From Burkholderiales bacterium (GTDB lineage: Bacteria; Pseudomonadota; Gammaproteobacteria; Burkholderiales; Burkholderiaceae_C): a DNA stretch of 64,000 nt. Of this stretch, positions 26,225 through 35,776 are shown in pieces. The DNA lies in the NCBI GenBank assembly GCA_025363275.1, contig JANYEE010000260.1, positions 1 to 64,000 of the forward strand, in the 5' to 3' direction. The notes beneath the pieces were generated by a model, which saw nothing but the letters and a program-made list of their open reading frames with translations, was not told the origin of the DNA and ran no database searches. A program made the translations under genes and the position numbers. Each line of letters starts with the position of its first letter. Position 1 is the first letter of the stretch.

Positions 26225-26493
26225 ATAGATGTTTTTGTTGGCAACCCGATATTATAAAAATTTAAGCCGCTGGAGATTGCACAGCCGTGCGACGCCATTG
26301 TGAGGGCATACCGAGTACACCGGGCGGGGACTTAGCGCACGTCTCGACAATCGAATGCGAGCGTCTGCTTTTGGCAACGCTCGAAATTGTCAAAAAATGA
26401 AAAAACCTTTGCGGGACAACATGCTTACTGATAGCATTCAAGTGATTTCTTAAGTCTGACTGGTCCGTTGCCAGTCTGTTTCAGGGGACAGTT
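26225..26493. other. Divergent mrcA-pilM intergenic region
   Basis: A 269-base region that must carry promoters for mrcA (minus) and the pil operon (plus). It contains a long imperfect inverted repeat at 26346-26391 and an A-rich stretch after it. I could not pick unambiguous -10/-35 pairs. No coding frame is convincing. Confidence 0.5.
26346..26391. repeat. Long imperfect inverted repeat upstream of pilM
   Basis: GACAAT and CGAGCGT on the left pair with ACGCTCG and ATTGTC on the right, giving 13 paired bases around a 12-base loop with a small internal loop. It lies about 100 bases before pilM. It could be a regulator site or a leader structure. Confidence 0.5.
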
Positions 26494-27573
26494 TTGATCG
26501 CATTGGGGTCTTTATTCAGTGGGCAGCCCGCACCTATGCTTGGGCTTGACATCAGTTCTTCCAGCGTAAAGCTGGTTGAATTGGGCCGTGATAAAGCCGG
26601 AAATCTTGTGTTGGAGCGGTGTGCAATCGAACCGCTAGAGCGCGGCTGGATTTCAGACGGCAACATCGAGAAATTTGACGAAGTCGCCGAGGCAGTACGT
26701 CGCCTGGTCAAAAAGAGCGGTTCAAAAACCAAAAATGTGGCTATGGCGTTGCCACCTTCGGCAGTCATTACCAAAAAAATTATCCTGCCAGGTGGTATGA
26801 ATGATCAAGAGCTTGAGCAGCAGGTAGAGGCTGAAGCTAACCAGTACATTCCGTTTCCTTTGGACGAAGTGAGTCTGGATTTCTGTGTCATTGGTCCAAG
26901 CGTTACGTCCGCCGGAGATGTCGAAGTACTAATTGCAGCTTCGCGCCGTGAGAAAGTCCAGGACATACAAGGTTTGGCAGAGGCGGCAGGCTTGAAGCCG
27001 GTAGTCGTAGACGTAGAGTCTTATGCCTCCAGATTGGCAGCTGGGCGACTTATAGAAAACCTACCGAACAAGGGCGCAGGCTTAATTGTGGCTCTTTTTG
27101 AGGTGGGCGCGCTCACCACCAGTATGCAAGTGCTCCGTGACGACGAGGTTTTGTACGACCGAGATCAAGCTTTTGGCGGAGCTCAGTTGACTCAATTGAT
27201 AGTCCGGCAGTACGGCTTCTCCCAGGAAGAAGCCGAAAGTAAGAAAAGAAGCGGTGAATTGCCCGAAGATTACGATACGGCAGTTCTGAAGCCATTTATC
27301 GAAACAATGGTCCAGGAATTGGGGCGTGCACTCCAGTTCTTCTTTACCAGCACTCCACACAACAAAGTTGATCACGTCATGTTGGCTGGAGGTTCCGCTG
27401 CGCTGCCGGGTCTAACTGCTGCGGTGACGCAGCACACGACGTTTCCTTGTACTTTGCTAAATCCATTTGACGGTATGGAAATTGGAAGCGGAGTTCGCTT
27501 GAAAAGAATGACGCGGGAAGCGCCGTCATATCTTACGTCTTGTGGACTAGCCTTGCGGAGGTTTTCGCAGTGA
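26494..27573 (+). CDS. pilM: Type IV pilus assembly protein PilM
   Basis: Actin-like cytoplasmic ATPase of the type IV pilus alignment complex, 359 residues, which binds the N-terminus of PilN. The nucleotide-binding fold shows GLDISSSSVKLVEL near the N-terminus and ILPGGMNDQELEQQVEAEANQYIPF; the phosphate-2 type motif VMLAGGSAALPGL is near residue 300. The start is TTG at 26494, preceded by CAGGGGACA; there is no better ATG in frame that keeps the first strand. It is the first gene of pilMNOPQ; pilN overlaps its stop by four bases. Confidence 0.95.
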   Translation: MIALGSLFSGQPAPMLGLDISSSSVKLVELGRDKAGNLVLERCAIEPLERGWISDGNIEKFDEVAEAVRRLVKKSGSKTKNVAMALPPSAVITKKIILPGGMNDQELEQQVEAEANQYIPFPLDEVSLDFCVIGPSVTSAGDVEVLIAASRREKVQDIQGLAEAAGLKPVVVDVESYASRLAAGRLIENLPNKGAGLIVALFEVGALTTSMQVLRDDEVLYDRDQAFGGAQLTQLIVRQYGFSQEEAESKKRSGELPEDYDTAVLKPFIETMVQELGRALQFFFTSTPHNKVDHVMLAGGSAALPGLTAAVTQHTTFPCTLLNPFDGMEIGSGVRLKRMTREAPSYLTSCGLALRRFSQ

Positions 27574-28226
27574 TATTGATTAATCTACTTCCCCATCGGG
27601 AAGCAGCCCGAAAGCTGCGTAAGGAAATATTCAATATATCGTGGGGTGCCTCGGCATTACTCGGTGGCATCATCGCAGGTGTAGTTTTCTTATGGTATCA
27701 AGCCTCAATTTCTGCTCAGCAAGACAATAACGCTCTCTTAGATACAGAAATAAAAAAGCTTGAAGCACAAATTAAAGATATTGTTGGTTTGGAATCTGAA
27801 ATCGCAGCTCTAAGGGCGCGACAGCAAGCCGTCGAAGATTTGCAGTCAGATCGAAATTTGCCCGTTCATTTGCTTACAGAGATCGTTAACCAGTTACCAG
27901 ATGGCGTGTATATTTCCAAGCTTATTCAGCAAGATCAAATCGTCACGCTGAATGGAACTGCCCAATCTAACGAGCGTGTCGCAGAGTTGTTCCGCAACCT
28001 CGCTTCCAACACCCCTTGGTTTACAAAGCCAGAGTTGGTAGAGATCGTGTCAGGAACTGTAGCTCTGTCTCCAAAAGATCAGAAACGTGTTTCAAATTTT
28101 GTAATAAAAGTCCGCCTAGTGCGCGCAAGTGAGGCGGAAAAAGTAATTGCTAAAGAGCTCGGTGCCTCAGCTCCTGCTTTGGCCAGTTCGGGGCTAAGCG
28201 CAAATTCTCCGGCGGCTGGCAAATAA
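27570..28226 (+). CDS. pilN: Type IV pilus assembly protein PilN
   Basis: Bitopic inner-membrane protein of the pilus alignment complex, 218 residues. I place the start at GTG 27570, which overlaps the pilM stop as GTGA and gives the conserved N-terminus ILINLLPHREAARK that docks into PilM; the track start ten codons earlier is a shadow. One membrane helix (SALLGGIIAGVVFLWYQ) leads to a coiled coil (residues about 50-95) and a periplasmic ferredoxin-like domain that pairs with PilO. Confidence 0.95.
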   Translation: MILINLLPHREAARKLRKEIFNISWGASALLGGIIAGVVFLWYQASISAQQDNNALLDTEIKKLEAQIKDIVGLESEIAALRARQQAVEDLQSDRNLPVHLLTEIVNQLPDGVYISKLIQQDQIVTLNGTAQSNERVAELFRNLASNTPWFTKPELVEIVSGTVALSPKDQKRVSNFVIKVRLVRASEAEKVIAKELGASAPALASSGLSANSPAAGK

Positions 28227-28244
28227 ATTCGGATTGCTACGCAC

Positions 28245-28916
28245 ATGTCAAAAAATAAGCTTCCAAAAGTAGATGTTGCTGAATTGCAGAGAAAAATAGT
28301 TGCGCAATTTAGTGATCTGGATCCAAAAAACCCGTTCATGTGGCCATCGGTGCCACGTTATTCTTTATTTATTGTTACGACCGTCGGAGTCGTCGTCGCT
28401 TTATGGTTCTTTTGGCTTAGTAGTTCGCAAGACGTTCTTGTTCAAGAGCAAGAAAAAGAAGTGAAACTTCGGGAAGACTACAAAGTCAAGCTTTCTAAGG
28501 CAGTGAATCTCGATGTGTTGAAGAAGCAGAGAGAGCAAGTCCAACAATACGTCACGCAATTGGAAAAACAACTTCCTAGCAAAGCAGAGATGGATGCCCT
28601 TTTGTCTGACATCAACCAAGCTGGCCTGGGAAGGAGCTTGCAATTTGATTTGTTTCGGCCTGGGCAAATCGCAGTAAAACAATATTATGCCGAACTGCCA
28701 ATCGCTATTAAGGTAACCGGTCGCTATCACGACATTGGCTCCTTTGCTTCTGATATAGCTAACCTTTCACGGATTGTGACTCTAAATAATCTGAGTATTT
28801 TGCCCAGGCAAGACAATACGTTGGCACTAGATACAACGGCAAAAACATTCCGTTATTTGGATTCTGATGAACAGGCCGCGCAAAACAAGTCGCCTCCACC
28901 AGGGGCAAAAAAATGA
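28245..28916 (+). CDS. pilO: Type IV pilus assembly protein PilO
   Basis: Inner-membrane partner of PilN in the alignment complex, 223 residues. A cytoplasmic segment is followed by one helix (YSLFIVTTVGVVVALWFFWL), a coiled coil rich in Lys, Glu and Gln (VLVQEQEKEVKLREDYKVKL) and a periplasmic domain with YYAELPIAIKVTGRYHDIGSF, the usual PilO motif. It lies 18 bases after pilN and overlaps pilP by four bases, so translation is likely coupled. Confidence 0.95.
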   Translation: MSKNKLPKVDVAELQRKIVAQFSDLDPKNPFMWPSVPRYSLFIVTTVGVVVALWFFWLSSSQDVLVQEQEKEVKLREDYKVKLSKAVNLDVLKKQREQVQQYVTQLEKQLPSKAEMDALLSDINQAGLGRSLQFDLFRPGQIAVKQYYAELPIAIKVTGRYHDIGSFASDIANLSRIVTLNNLSILPRQDNTLALDTTAKTFRYLDSDEQAAQNKSPPPGAKK

Positions 28917-29455
28917 AAGTTTTTATAGGCATAGTCATATTAATTGCACATTTCGTGCTGAGCGGTTGTAGTGGATCTAGTCAAGACGATCTGCGACAGT
29001 GGATCGTTGACGAGAGAAACCAGACTCGTCCGAAAGTTAACCCAATTCCTGCTCCGAAACAATTTAAGCCAGAAGCTTATGCAAATGGCGGTGAGGTGGA
29101 GCCATTTAGTAACCAAAAATTGACGCAAGCTTTAAAGCGAGATTCAGCGCAGGTTGCCTCGAATGCCGGTTTGGTGGCGCCTGAACTGGTTCGCCGCAAG
29201 GAGCCACTGGAAGCCTTTCCAATAGATGCGATGGCGCTAGTGGGCAGCGTAGTGAAAGCAGGTCAACCGATCGGACTCGTCAAGGTTGATGGGCTGTTGT
29301 ACCAAGTCAGGATAGGTAACTATCTTGGGCAAAACTACGGTCGGGTTGTAAAAATTAGTGAAACTGAGGTCGTTCTGCGAGAGATCACACAAGACGCGGT
29401 GGGTGAGTGGATCGAGCGGATGATGACTTTGCAGCTGCAAGAGAGGGCTAAATGA
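28913..29455 (+). CDS. pilP: Type IV pilus assembly lipoprotein PilP
   Basis: Inner-membrane lipoprotein linking PilN/PilO to the PilQ secretin, 180 residues. The lipobox LSGC is at residues 17-20 after a short hydrophobic signal. A flexible proline-rich linker precedes the beta-sandwich domain with GSVVKAGQPIGLVKVDGLLYQVRIGNYLG, the typical PilP core, and a final VVLREITQDAVGEWIERM. Starts and stops overlap those of pilO and pilQ by four bases each. Confidence 0.95.
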   Translation: MKVFIGIVILIAHFVLSGCSGSSQDDLRQWIVDERNQTRPKVNPIPAPKQFKPEAYANGGEVEPFSNQKLTQALKRDSAQVASNAGLVAPELVRRKEPLEAFPIDAMALVGSVVKAGQPIGLVKVDGLLYQVRIGNYLGQNYGRVVKISETEVVLREITQDAVGEWIERMMTLQLQERAK

Positions 29456-31584
29456 AAAATTTGAATTACATGGGTGTTACAAATATGCTTAACCGGGTAT
29501 TCATCTCCATTGCCCTTGGCGTATTGCCAATTTGTGTTTTTGCACAAAATGCTATCGAGGCAGTTACTGGCTCAGTTCAGGGCGGCGCCGAGGTTGTGAG
29601 AATTGACTTGTCCAGGGCGCTCCCTGCTTTACCTACGAGTTTTGCGATTCAGTCTCCTGCTCGCATTGCGTTAGATTTCCCCGGTGTTTCGAACACAATG
29701 GGTCGAAGTAGCATCGATGTGAACCAGGGCAACCTGAAGTCCATTAGTGTGGTTCAGGCGGCAGACAGGACTAGGGTCGTACTGAATCTCAAACAGCCGG
29801 CGTCTTATCGGACAGAGATTCAAGGTAAATCCCTGATGGTTTTTCTGGATCAAGTTACTACTGCGGTGGCAAGTGTAGCGCCACCAGCAGTGTTTGCTGA
29901 GAACCGGAGTCGAGATTCCGCACCACTCAAAGACTTGGACTTTCGCCGGTCTACCGACGGCTCAGGGCGTGTCGTAGTCACGCTACCCAATAACCAAGTC
30001 GGCGTAGACATACGCCAACAGGGTCAAACTCTAATCGTCGAGTTTATGAAGTCAACGTTGCCCGAAGGACTGCGACGTAGACTTGACGTAGCTGACTTTG
30101 GTACACCGATCAAAACGGTAACCACTAGCCAATCGGGCGACCGTGTACGTATGGTGATTGAGCCAAGTGGCCTTTGGGAGCACAGTGCTTACCAAAGCGA
30201 CGAGCAATTTGTTGTTGAGGTTAAAGAGATCAAAGTAGACCCACGAAAGCTGACTCAGGGAGCGGGCTACAACGGACAAAAGTTGTCCTTAAATTTCCAA
30301 AACATAGAGGTCCGGTCGCTGCTTCAGGTGATTGCCGACTTTACTAATTTCAATATTGTCACTTCGGATTCTGTTGTGGGGTCAGTGACTTTGCGGTTGC
30401 AAGATGTACCTTGGGATCAGGCTTTGGATATTATTTTGCAGGCAAAAGGGCTGGGTCTGCGAAAGTCTGGGAATGTACTTTGGGTAGCACCAAAGGACGA
30501 AATTGCTGCGAAAGAGAAGCTGGATCTGGAATCTGTGGCTACCGTGCAGGGATTAGAAGCCGTCAGAACACAGTCTTTCCAAATAAATTATGCAAAAGCA
30601 TCGGAGATTGCAGGGCAGTTAACAGCCGGCGGCAGCGGTGCTGGATCCGGCGCGAGAATCTTAAGTGCTCGCGGTAGCGTGATCTCGGAGCCTCGCACGA
30701 ATCAGTTGTTCGTAACAGATATTCCAAGCAAATTGGAGCAAGTGCAGCAACTGATCGTGAAGCTGGATATCGCCGTGCGTCAAGTGTTGATAGAGGCGCG
30801 TATCGTAGAGGCTAGTGATACTTTCGGTAAATCGCTTGGAGTCAAACTTGGCGGTACTGATCTTCGGGCCCAGAAAGGTGGTGATGGCGGTTACCAGTTG
30901 AATGGTAATGATAGGGTGGCATTTGGAACGAGCTACGGCAATGCGATTGCCTCGAGCGGCGCCGGGGGTGCAGTTGACACTTCTGGTTCGTTTGTGAATC
31001 TGCCTGCTGTCGGACAGGGCGCGTACAACCCTGCGACCTTTGCGCTGTCTATCTTTAATGCTGGCGCTAACCGATTTTTGAACTTGGAAATCTCGGCGTT
31101 AGAGGCAGATGGCAAAGGTAAAGTCGTGTCGAGTCCGCGCGTTGTGACCGCGGATCAAGTAAAAGCACTCATTGAGCAAGGCACGGAGCTGCCGTATCAA
31201 GTAGCCTCGGCTAGTGGTGCTACATCTATCGCTTTTCGAAAGGCGAATTTAAAGCTGGAAGTTACTCCGCAAATTACCCCTGAGGGCAATATTATTTTGG
31301 ACCTCGACGTGACGAAAGATTCAGTCGGGCAATCGACAGCCGCAGGCTTTGCAATCAATACAAAACATGTGAAAACTCAAGTATTGGTCGAAAACGGTGG
31401 AACGGTTGTTATAGGAGGTATTTTCGAGGAAACGACCAGTGATAATGAAACGAAGGTGCCTTTCTTAGGGGACTTGCCCGGCATAGGCAATCTTTTCAAA
31501 AGCAAAGGAAGAGTTTCCAATAAACAGGAAATGCTGATATTCATTACTCCCAAAATGATCGCCGATCGTTTGGGCGCCCGTTAG
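29452..31584 (+). CDS. pilQ: Type IV pilus secretin PilQ
   Basis: Outer-membrane secretin through which the pilus passes, 710 residues. A signal peptide (ending FAQ, near residue 27) precedes two AMIN domains that bind peptidoglycan, then the N0/STN domain (SLNFQNIEVRSLLQVIADFTNFNIVTSD), an N1 domain, and the secretin barrel with the family signature VPFLGDLPGIGNLFKSKGR near the C-terminus. Possible internal ATGs after the overlapping start (residues 7 and 12) give equally good signal peptides. It is the last gene of the classic pil operon. Confidence 0.96.
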   Translation: MKNLNYMGVTNMLNRVFISIALGVLPICVFAQNAIEAVTGSVQGGAEVVRIDLSRALPALPTSFAIQSPARIALDFPGVSNTMGRSSIDVNQGNLKSISVVQAADRTRVVLNLKQPASYRTEIQGKSLMVFLDQVTTAVASVAPPAVFAENRSRDSAPLKDLDFRRSTDGSGRVVVTLPNNQVGVDIRQQGQTLIVEFMKSTLPEGLRRRLDVADFGTPIKTVTTSQSGDRVRMVIEPSGLWEHSAYQSDEQFVVEVKEIKVDPRKLTQGAGYNGQKLSLNFQNIEVRSLLQVIADFTNFNIVTSDSVVGSVTLRLQDVPWDQALDIILQAKGLGLRKSGNVLWVAPKDEIAAKEKLDLESVATVQGLEAVRTQSFQINYAKASEIAGQLTAGGSGAGSGARILSARGSVISEPRTNQLFVTDIPSKLEQVQQLIVKLDIAVRQVLIEARIVEASDTFGKSLGVKLGGTDLRAQKGGDGGYQLNGNDRVAFGTSYGNAIASSGAGGAVDTSGSFVNLPAVGQGAYNPATFALSIFNAGANRFLNLEISALEADGKGKVVSSPRVVTADQVKALIEQGTELPYQVASASGATSIAFRKANLKLEVTPQITPEGNIILDLDVTKDSVGQSTAAGFAINTKHVKTQVLVENGGTVVIGGIFEETTSDNETKVPFLGDLPGIGNLFKSKGRVSNKQEMLIFITPKMIADRLGAR

Positions 31585-31615
31585 TCAGTTCGACTAGACA
31601 ACCACGAGTAAGACT

Positions 31616-34033
31616 ATGCGTCCTCTTCAAACATCAATTTCAATTTGCCTGATGGCATTACTCTCTGCTTGTGGCGGTGGTGGCGGAAATGCCAGCGCGC
31701 CAAATGGAACAACAGACGGAACCACTGGTAAGACGATTGCCACCCGCGTCTCAGTTGTCTTACAAAATGCATCGGGTGTTGCCGTCCAATCTGTTCCCGC
31801 GTCTGGCGGAGGACAGCTAGTTGCTACCTTGGTTGACTCAAATGGAGTAGCACTGGGTAGCCAAACACTCAAAATATCTGAAACGTCATCAAGTTTTTTA
31901 TCTTTTCCAAACGGCTCTACTGTTACCACTGACGGCCGGGGTGTTGCTAGGGTCCAAGTTAACCGCAAATCTAGATTTGCGTTTGGAAACGGTGCAGTTA
32001 CTCTTCAATTCGACGCGCCGACTTGCTCCACTTCTGCTGGCAACAACTGCTATGGTTCCAGTTTAGTAACAACTGATTTTCGTAGTAGCCCCCCAGCTTT
32101 GACTCTCAGTTTGTTAGACGCGGGTGTTCCTACCGACACCGTTTCTACTGCGGGCGTAACCGTCAAAGCAACTTTACTTTTTGAGGATGGGACTGCGGTT
32201 GGCAAGCAAACCATTGATTTTGCTGGAGATCTACTCAAGATCAATTTCGCTGATGGTGCCAATTCAGCACTTACAGATATCAATGGAACTGCGACTAATA
32301 AGATAGCCAAAGCTAATGCATCGGCAAGTGGTGCCAGTCGTCTTAACGCTTCTGCAACGATCACAGGTACGGATAGCAATAACGTTCTGAGCACTACAGT
32401 CGTCACAGCAACGCCGTTAGACTTCAGTTTGGGGAAAGCTACCGGCGCAGCAGCGCTGACTCTGTCAAATTTGGATGTCGGAATTTCTAGTCTGCCTGCT
32501 TACGGTACTAGATCGATCACAGTGCAGGCTAACCTGGGAGGTGTCGTATCCCCTACACCAGTGAATGTTACTTTCTCTAGTAACTGCGGGCAAATATCGC
32601 CAAAAACGATTGCTTCCAATGCTGCAGGTATTGCCACTGTAAGTTTCTCCGCTACCGATGTGGTCGGCACTGCCCCTAGTACGCTCGGTTGCAGTGGAAA
32701 ATCAGTGGAGATTTCGGCAAGCGCTGTTGGGGCGGATGTAGTACGAAAATCCTTGTCAGTGCTGGCGACTCCGGAAGGTAGCTTCGGTTTGGCTTTTATA
32801 GTACCTGCGGATGCTACGAAGTCGCGGATTTATCTTGCAAATGCCGGTGGTCCCACGCAGACAACTATCCAGTTTCTGTTGACCAACGCGCAGGGAGAGG
32901 CTGTTCCATCGCGTGACATAAGGCTCACATTGAAGTCAACGAATACTGGAATTCCTAAGGCCACTTTTGGTTCTGCGGGAAACGTTGATCCGTTTGTATT
33001 GACAACAGATTCGACAGGAAAAGTTTCTCTAGCTGTGTACTCAGGAACTGTTCCAACAAGCGTGATGATTAACGCTGCATTAGTCTCAAATACATCCATT
33101 CAGACGGACTCGGCTGTCGTTGCTATAGCATCCGGTCGTCCCAGTCAGTCGAGTCTTAGTTTATCTCTAGGCAAATTTGCTATTCGTGGCTACGACTTTG
33201 ATGGCGAGGAAACCACCGTTACATTGTCGATGGCGGATCGACAGGGAAATCCCGTGCCAGACGGAACTGCGATTAATTTCGTAACTGAGGGCGGATTGAT
33301 GGTTCCAGCAACCTGTGTAACTGGGGCGGTGCCAGGCGATTCTAGGTGCAGCGTTAAGATTCGTAGCCAGGGAGTCCGACCTGCTGATGGGCGAGTTTCC
33401 ATCCTTGCTTATGCATCCGGAGAAGAGGATTTTGTTGATACAAACTTCAACAACGTCTACGATTGCGGTGAACCATTTACAGATTTGGGTACTGCTTTCC
33501 GGGCTAATTCTGCAACGAATAGCGGCGTGCCTGCCGGCGGCGCTTATGTTAGCGGAGCGTTTGTAGTACCGCGGAGCGCATCAGTGTCGGCCTGCGCGAC
33601 CGGAACAACACCTAGCCCAACAGCTGGTGATGGGGTTTGGGGCTCAGCGGATGTCAGACAACAAACAGTCATTGTTTTCTCTACCGACGATGTAAAAGCA
33701 TCAGGTGCGTCGTGGGTGAGTGGGCCATCAACCCAATGGACCGGTAATGTCACTACGCAGTTGTCGGTTACTGTGTCTGATCTCAACAACAACAGTGTCC
33801 CAACCGGCTCCACAATCGCAGCCTCTGCGATTGACGCCACACCGAAGACACCGACGGATGGTGCAGCATTTGGTACCTGTACGTTGGTCGGGGTGTCAAA
33901 CGATTCTGTTCCAAACAGTCTGGGGCCCTTGCAACTTGACGTTTCCTTGAAAGATTGCGTGTCCGGTGACCAAGTGAAGCTCACAGTGACGACGCCATAC
34001 CTGACTAAATCTTTTGTGTTCACAGCTCCCTGA
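31616..34033 (+). CDS. Large Ig-like (Big-1/invasin type) lipoprotein between pilQ and aroK
   Basis: An 805-residue surface or periplasmic lipoprotein. The lipobox LLSAC is at residues 15-19, followed by a glycine run. Most of the length consists of repeated Ig-like beta domains with the Big-1 cadence (for example VVLQNASGVAVQSVPASGG and DANG-like turns). Paired cysteines recur in the domains, consistent with disulfides. A motif near residue 606, DTNFNNVYDCGEPFTDLG, resembles a calcium-binding DxNxNxxxDxGE loop. It starts 31 bases after pilQ, so it is probably in the pil transcript. Its place between pilQ and aroK suggests a role with the pilus or in adhesion; this is inference. Confidence 0.8.
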   Translation: MRPLQTSISICLMALLSACGGGGGNASAPNGTTDGTTGKTIATRVSVVLQNASGVAVQSVPASGGGQLVATLVDSNGVALGSQTLKISETSSSFLSFPNGSTVTTDGRGVARVQVNRKSRFAFGNGAVTLQFDAPTCSTSAGNNCYGSSLVTTDFRSSPPALTLSLLDAGVPTDTVSTAGVTVKATLLFEDGTAVGKQTIDFAGDLLKINFADGANSALTDINGTATNKIAKANASASGASRLNASATITGTDSNNVLSTTVVTATPLDFSLGKATGAAALTLSNLDVGISSLPAYGTRSITVQANLGGVVSPTPVNVTFSSNCGQISPKTIASNAAGIATVSFSATDVVGTAPSTLGCSGKSVEISASAVGADVVRKSLSVLATPEGSFGLAFIVPADATKSRIYLANAGGPTQTTIQFLLTNAQGEAVPSRDIRLTLKSTNTGIPKATFGSAGNVDPFVLTTDSTGKVSLAVYSGTVPTSVMINAALVSNTSIQTDSAVVAIASGRPSQSSLSLSLGKFAIRGYDFDGEETTVTLSMADRQGNPVPDGTAINFVTEGGLMVPATCVTGAVPGDSRCSVKIRSQGVRPADGRVSILAYASGEEDFVDTNFNNVYDCGEPFTDLGTAFRANSATNSGVPAGGAYVSGAFVVPRSASVSACATGTTPSPTAGDGVWGSADVRQQTVIVFSTDDVKASGASWVSGPSTQWTGNVTTQLSVTVSDLNNNSVPTGSTIAASAIDATPKTPTDGAAFGTCTLVGVSNDSVPNSLGPLQLDVSLKDCVSGDQVKLTVTTPYLTKSFVFTAP

Positions 34034-34052
34034 CCAATTTACCTGAGTTATT

Positions 34053-34577
34053 TTGATTGGTCTAATCGGCCTCCCGGGTTCTGGCAAATCCACTGTCGGT
34101 CGTCAATTGGCTCGTCGGCTTCAACTCCCCTTTTATGACTCCGACCGAGTCATAGAAGAGCGGTTGGGGTGCTCTATCAGAGACTTCTTCGCCCTTGAGG
34201 GCGAAGAGCGTTTTCGGGACGTAGAGACGTCCGTTATAGACGAGCTCACTCAGATTCCAAATGCTGTGCTCTCTACTGGGGGCGGGGCGGTACTTCAATC
34301 CATGAACCGGAGTAATTTGCGTTCACGCGGGCATGTGATTTATTTGAAATCTGCGCCGGAGGAATTAGCCCGTAGGCTCAAACACGATATCCATCGCCCC
34401 TTGCTACAAGTCGATGATCCATTGAAGCGAATGCGTGACTTGTTTGCTGTGCGTGATCCGCTCTACCGCGAGACAGCGCACTTCATCATCGAAACTGGGC
34501 GACCGTCGGTTGCCACACTGGTCAATATGATTGTGATGCAATTGGAGTTGGCAGGCGTTGTTACGGCCCAGCCTTAG
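34053..34577 (+). CDS. aroK: Shikimate kinase
   Basis: Phosphorylates shikimate at O3 with ATP in the chorismate pathway, 174 residues. The P-loop GLPGSGKST is at residues 6-14, followed by [11 protein letters not shown] (substrate aspartate), and STGGGAV with the shikimate-binding glycines. The lid region has RPLLQ. The start is TTG at 34053; an in-frame stop at 34044 excludes longer forms, and no ATG occurs before the P-loop. aroB follows 29 bases later. Confidence 0.95.
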   Translation: MIGLIGLPGSGKSTVGRQLARRLQLPFYDSDRVIEERLGCSIRDFFALEGEERFRDVETSVIDELTQIPNAVLSTGGGAVLQSMNRSNLRSRGHVIYLKSAPEELARRLKHDIHRPLLQVDDPLKRMRDLFAVRDPLYRETAHFIIETGRPSVATLVNMIVMQLELAGVVTAQP

Positions 34578-34606
34578 CCCAAGCGCATCCCATAAACTCC
34601 GGGGTT

Positions 34607-35716
34607 ATGCAATCCACTTTTCCCCCACAACGCGTCGATATTGACCTCGGTGACCGCAGCTATCCGATATGGGTGGGTACGGCACTGATCGACAACCCAG
34701 AAATATTGGCAGGTATCCCGAAGGGCAGCGCTGCCATGGTGGTTACCAATGCGACTGTGCAACCACTCTACGCACAAGAGCTATTGCACTGCCTGCGTGG
34801 ACTTTACCGCCAAGTGCATTTGGTAACGCTGCCCGATGGTGAAGAGTTCAAGACTTGGCAAACTCTCAATCTCATTTTTGACGCGCTACTAACAAAGCAG
34901 TGCGATCGCAAAACGGTGCTGTTTGCCCTGGGTGGTGGGGTTGTGGGTGATATGACTGGGTTCGCAGCAGCCAGCTACATGCGCGGTGTGCCCTTTGTGC
35001 AGGTTCCAACCACGCTGCTGTCGCAAGTAGATTCTTCCGTTGGAGGTAAGACCGGTATTAATCATCCCCTGGGCAAAAATATGGTTGGCGCTTTCTACCA
35101 GCCCCATCTGGTGCTGTGCGACTTGAAGACGCTGAGCACTTTACCGTCCCGTGAACTAAGCGCTGGTCTGGCTGAAGTCATCAAATATGGGCCGATTGCT
35201 GATCTTGCATTCCTGGGTTGGATCGAGGCCAATATCGATGCTTTGATAAAACGTGACGTCACTACATTGACCCACGCGGTGAAGCGGAGTTGTGAAATCA
35301 AAGCCTGGGTTGTGAGTCAGGACGAACGGGAGTCAGGCGTACGGGCCATTCTCAATTTCGGTCACACCTTTGGCCACGCGATTGAAGCCGGTATGGGCTA
35401 CGGCAACTGGCTGCATGGCGAAGCGGTGGGCTGCGGCATGGTGATGGCTGCACGTTTGTCTTTAGCTCTGGGCATGATGGACGCGGCTTATCTAGAGCGT
35501 CTTACCCGTCTGATCGCCAAGGCGGGTTTGCCTGTCATCGCTCCGATTCTGGACAAAGACGACAACGCAGGCCGCTATCTGGAATTAATGCGGGTTGACA
35601 AAAAAGCCGAGGCTGGCGAAATCCGTTTTGTCGTGATCGATGGCAAAGGCAATGCGACCCTTCAAACGGCGCCGGATGCGCTAGTGCGCCAAGTCATCGC
35701 TGAGAGTTGTGTTTGA
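34607..35716 (+). CDS. aroB: 3-dehydroquinate synthase
   Basis: Converts DAHP to 3-dehydroquinate, the second step of the shikimate pathway; zinc- and NAD-dependent, 369 residues. NAD-binding glycines are in [16 protein letters not shown], the substrate region in [19 protein letters not shown], and metal-ligand residues in GLAEVIKYG (Glu) and [11 protein letters not shown] (His), with HGEAVGCGM. It lies directly after aroK, the usual arrangement next to pilMNOPQ. A repeat copy follows its stop. Confidence 0.97.
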   Translation: MQSTFPPQRVDIDLGDRSYPIWVGTALIDNPEILAGIPKGSAAMVVTNATVQPLYAQELLHCLRGLYRQVHLVTLPDGEEFKTWQTLNLIFDALLTKQCDRKTVLFALGGGVVGDMTGFAAASYMRGVPFVQVPTTLLSQVDSSVGGKTGINHPLGKNMVGAFYQPHLVLCDLKTLSTLPSRELSAGLAEVIKYGPIADLAFLGWIEANIDALIKRDVTTLTHAVKRSCEIKAWVVSQDERESGVRAILNFGHTFGHAIEAGMGYGNWLHGEAVGCGMVMAARLSLALGMMDAAYLERLTRLIAKAGLPVIAPILDKDDNAGRYLELMRVDKKAEAGEIRFVVIDGKGNATLQTAPDALVRQVIAESCV

Positions 35717-35776
35717 TTTGCTATCAATTAAATAGCTGATTACGCAATTTCTACCTGGGCCACAGCCCCTTTTGAT
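35717..35776 (-). repeat. Dispersed palindromic repeat, copy 3, reaching the dgt start
   Basis: On the minus strand it reads CAAAAGGGGCTGTGGCCCAGGTAGAA, then CAGCTATTTAATTGATAGCAAA. The CTGTGGCCCAGGTA block matches copies 2 and 7. It fills the whole gap between aroB and dgt and its left flank touches the dgt start codon. Confidence 0.85.
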
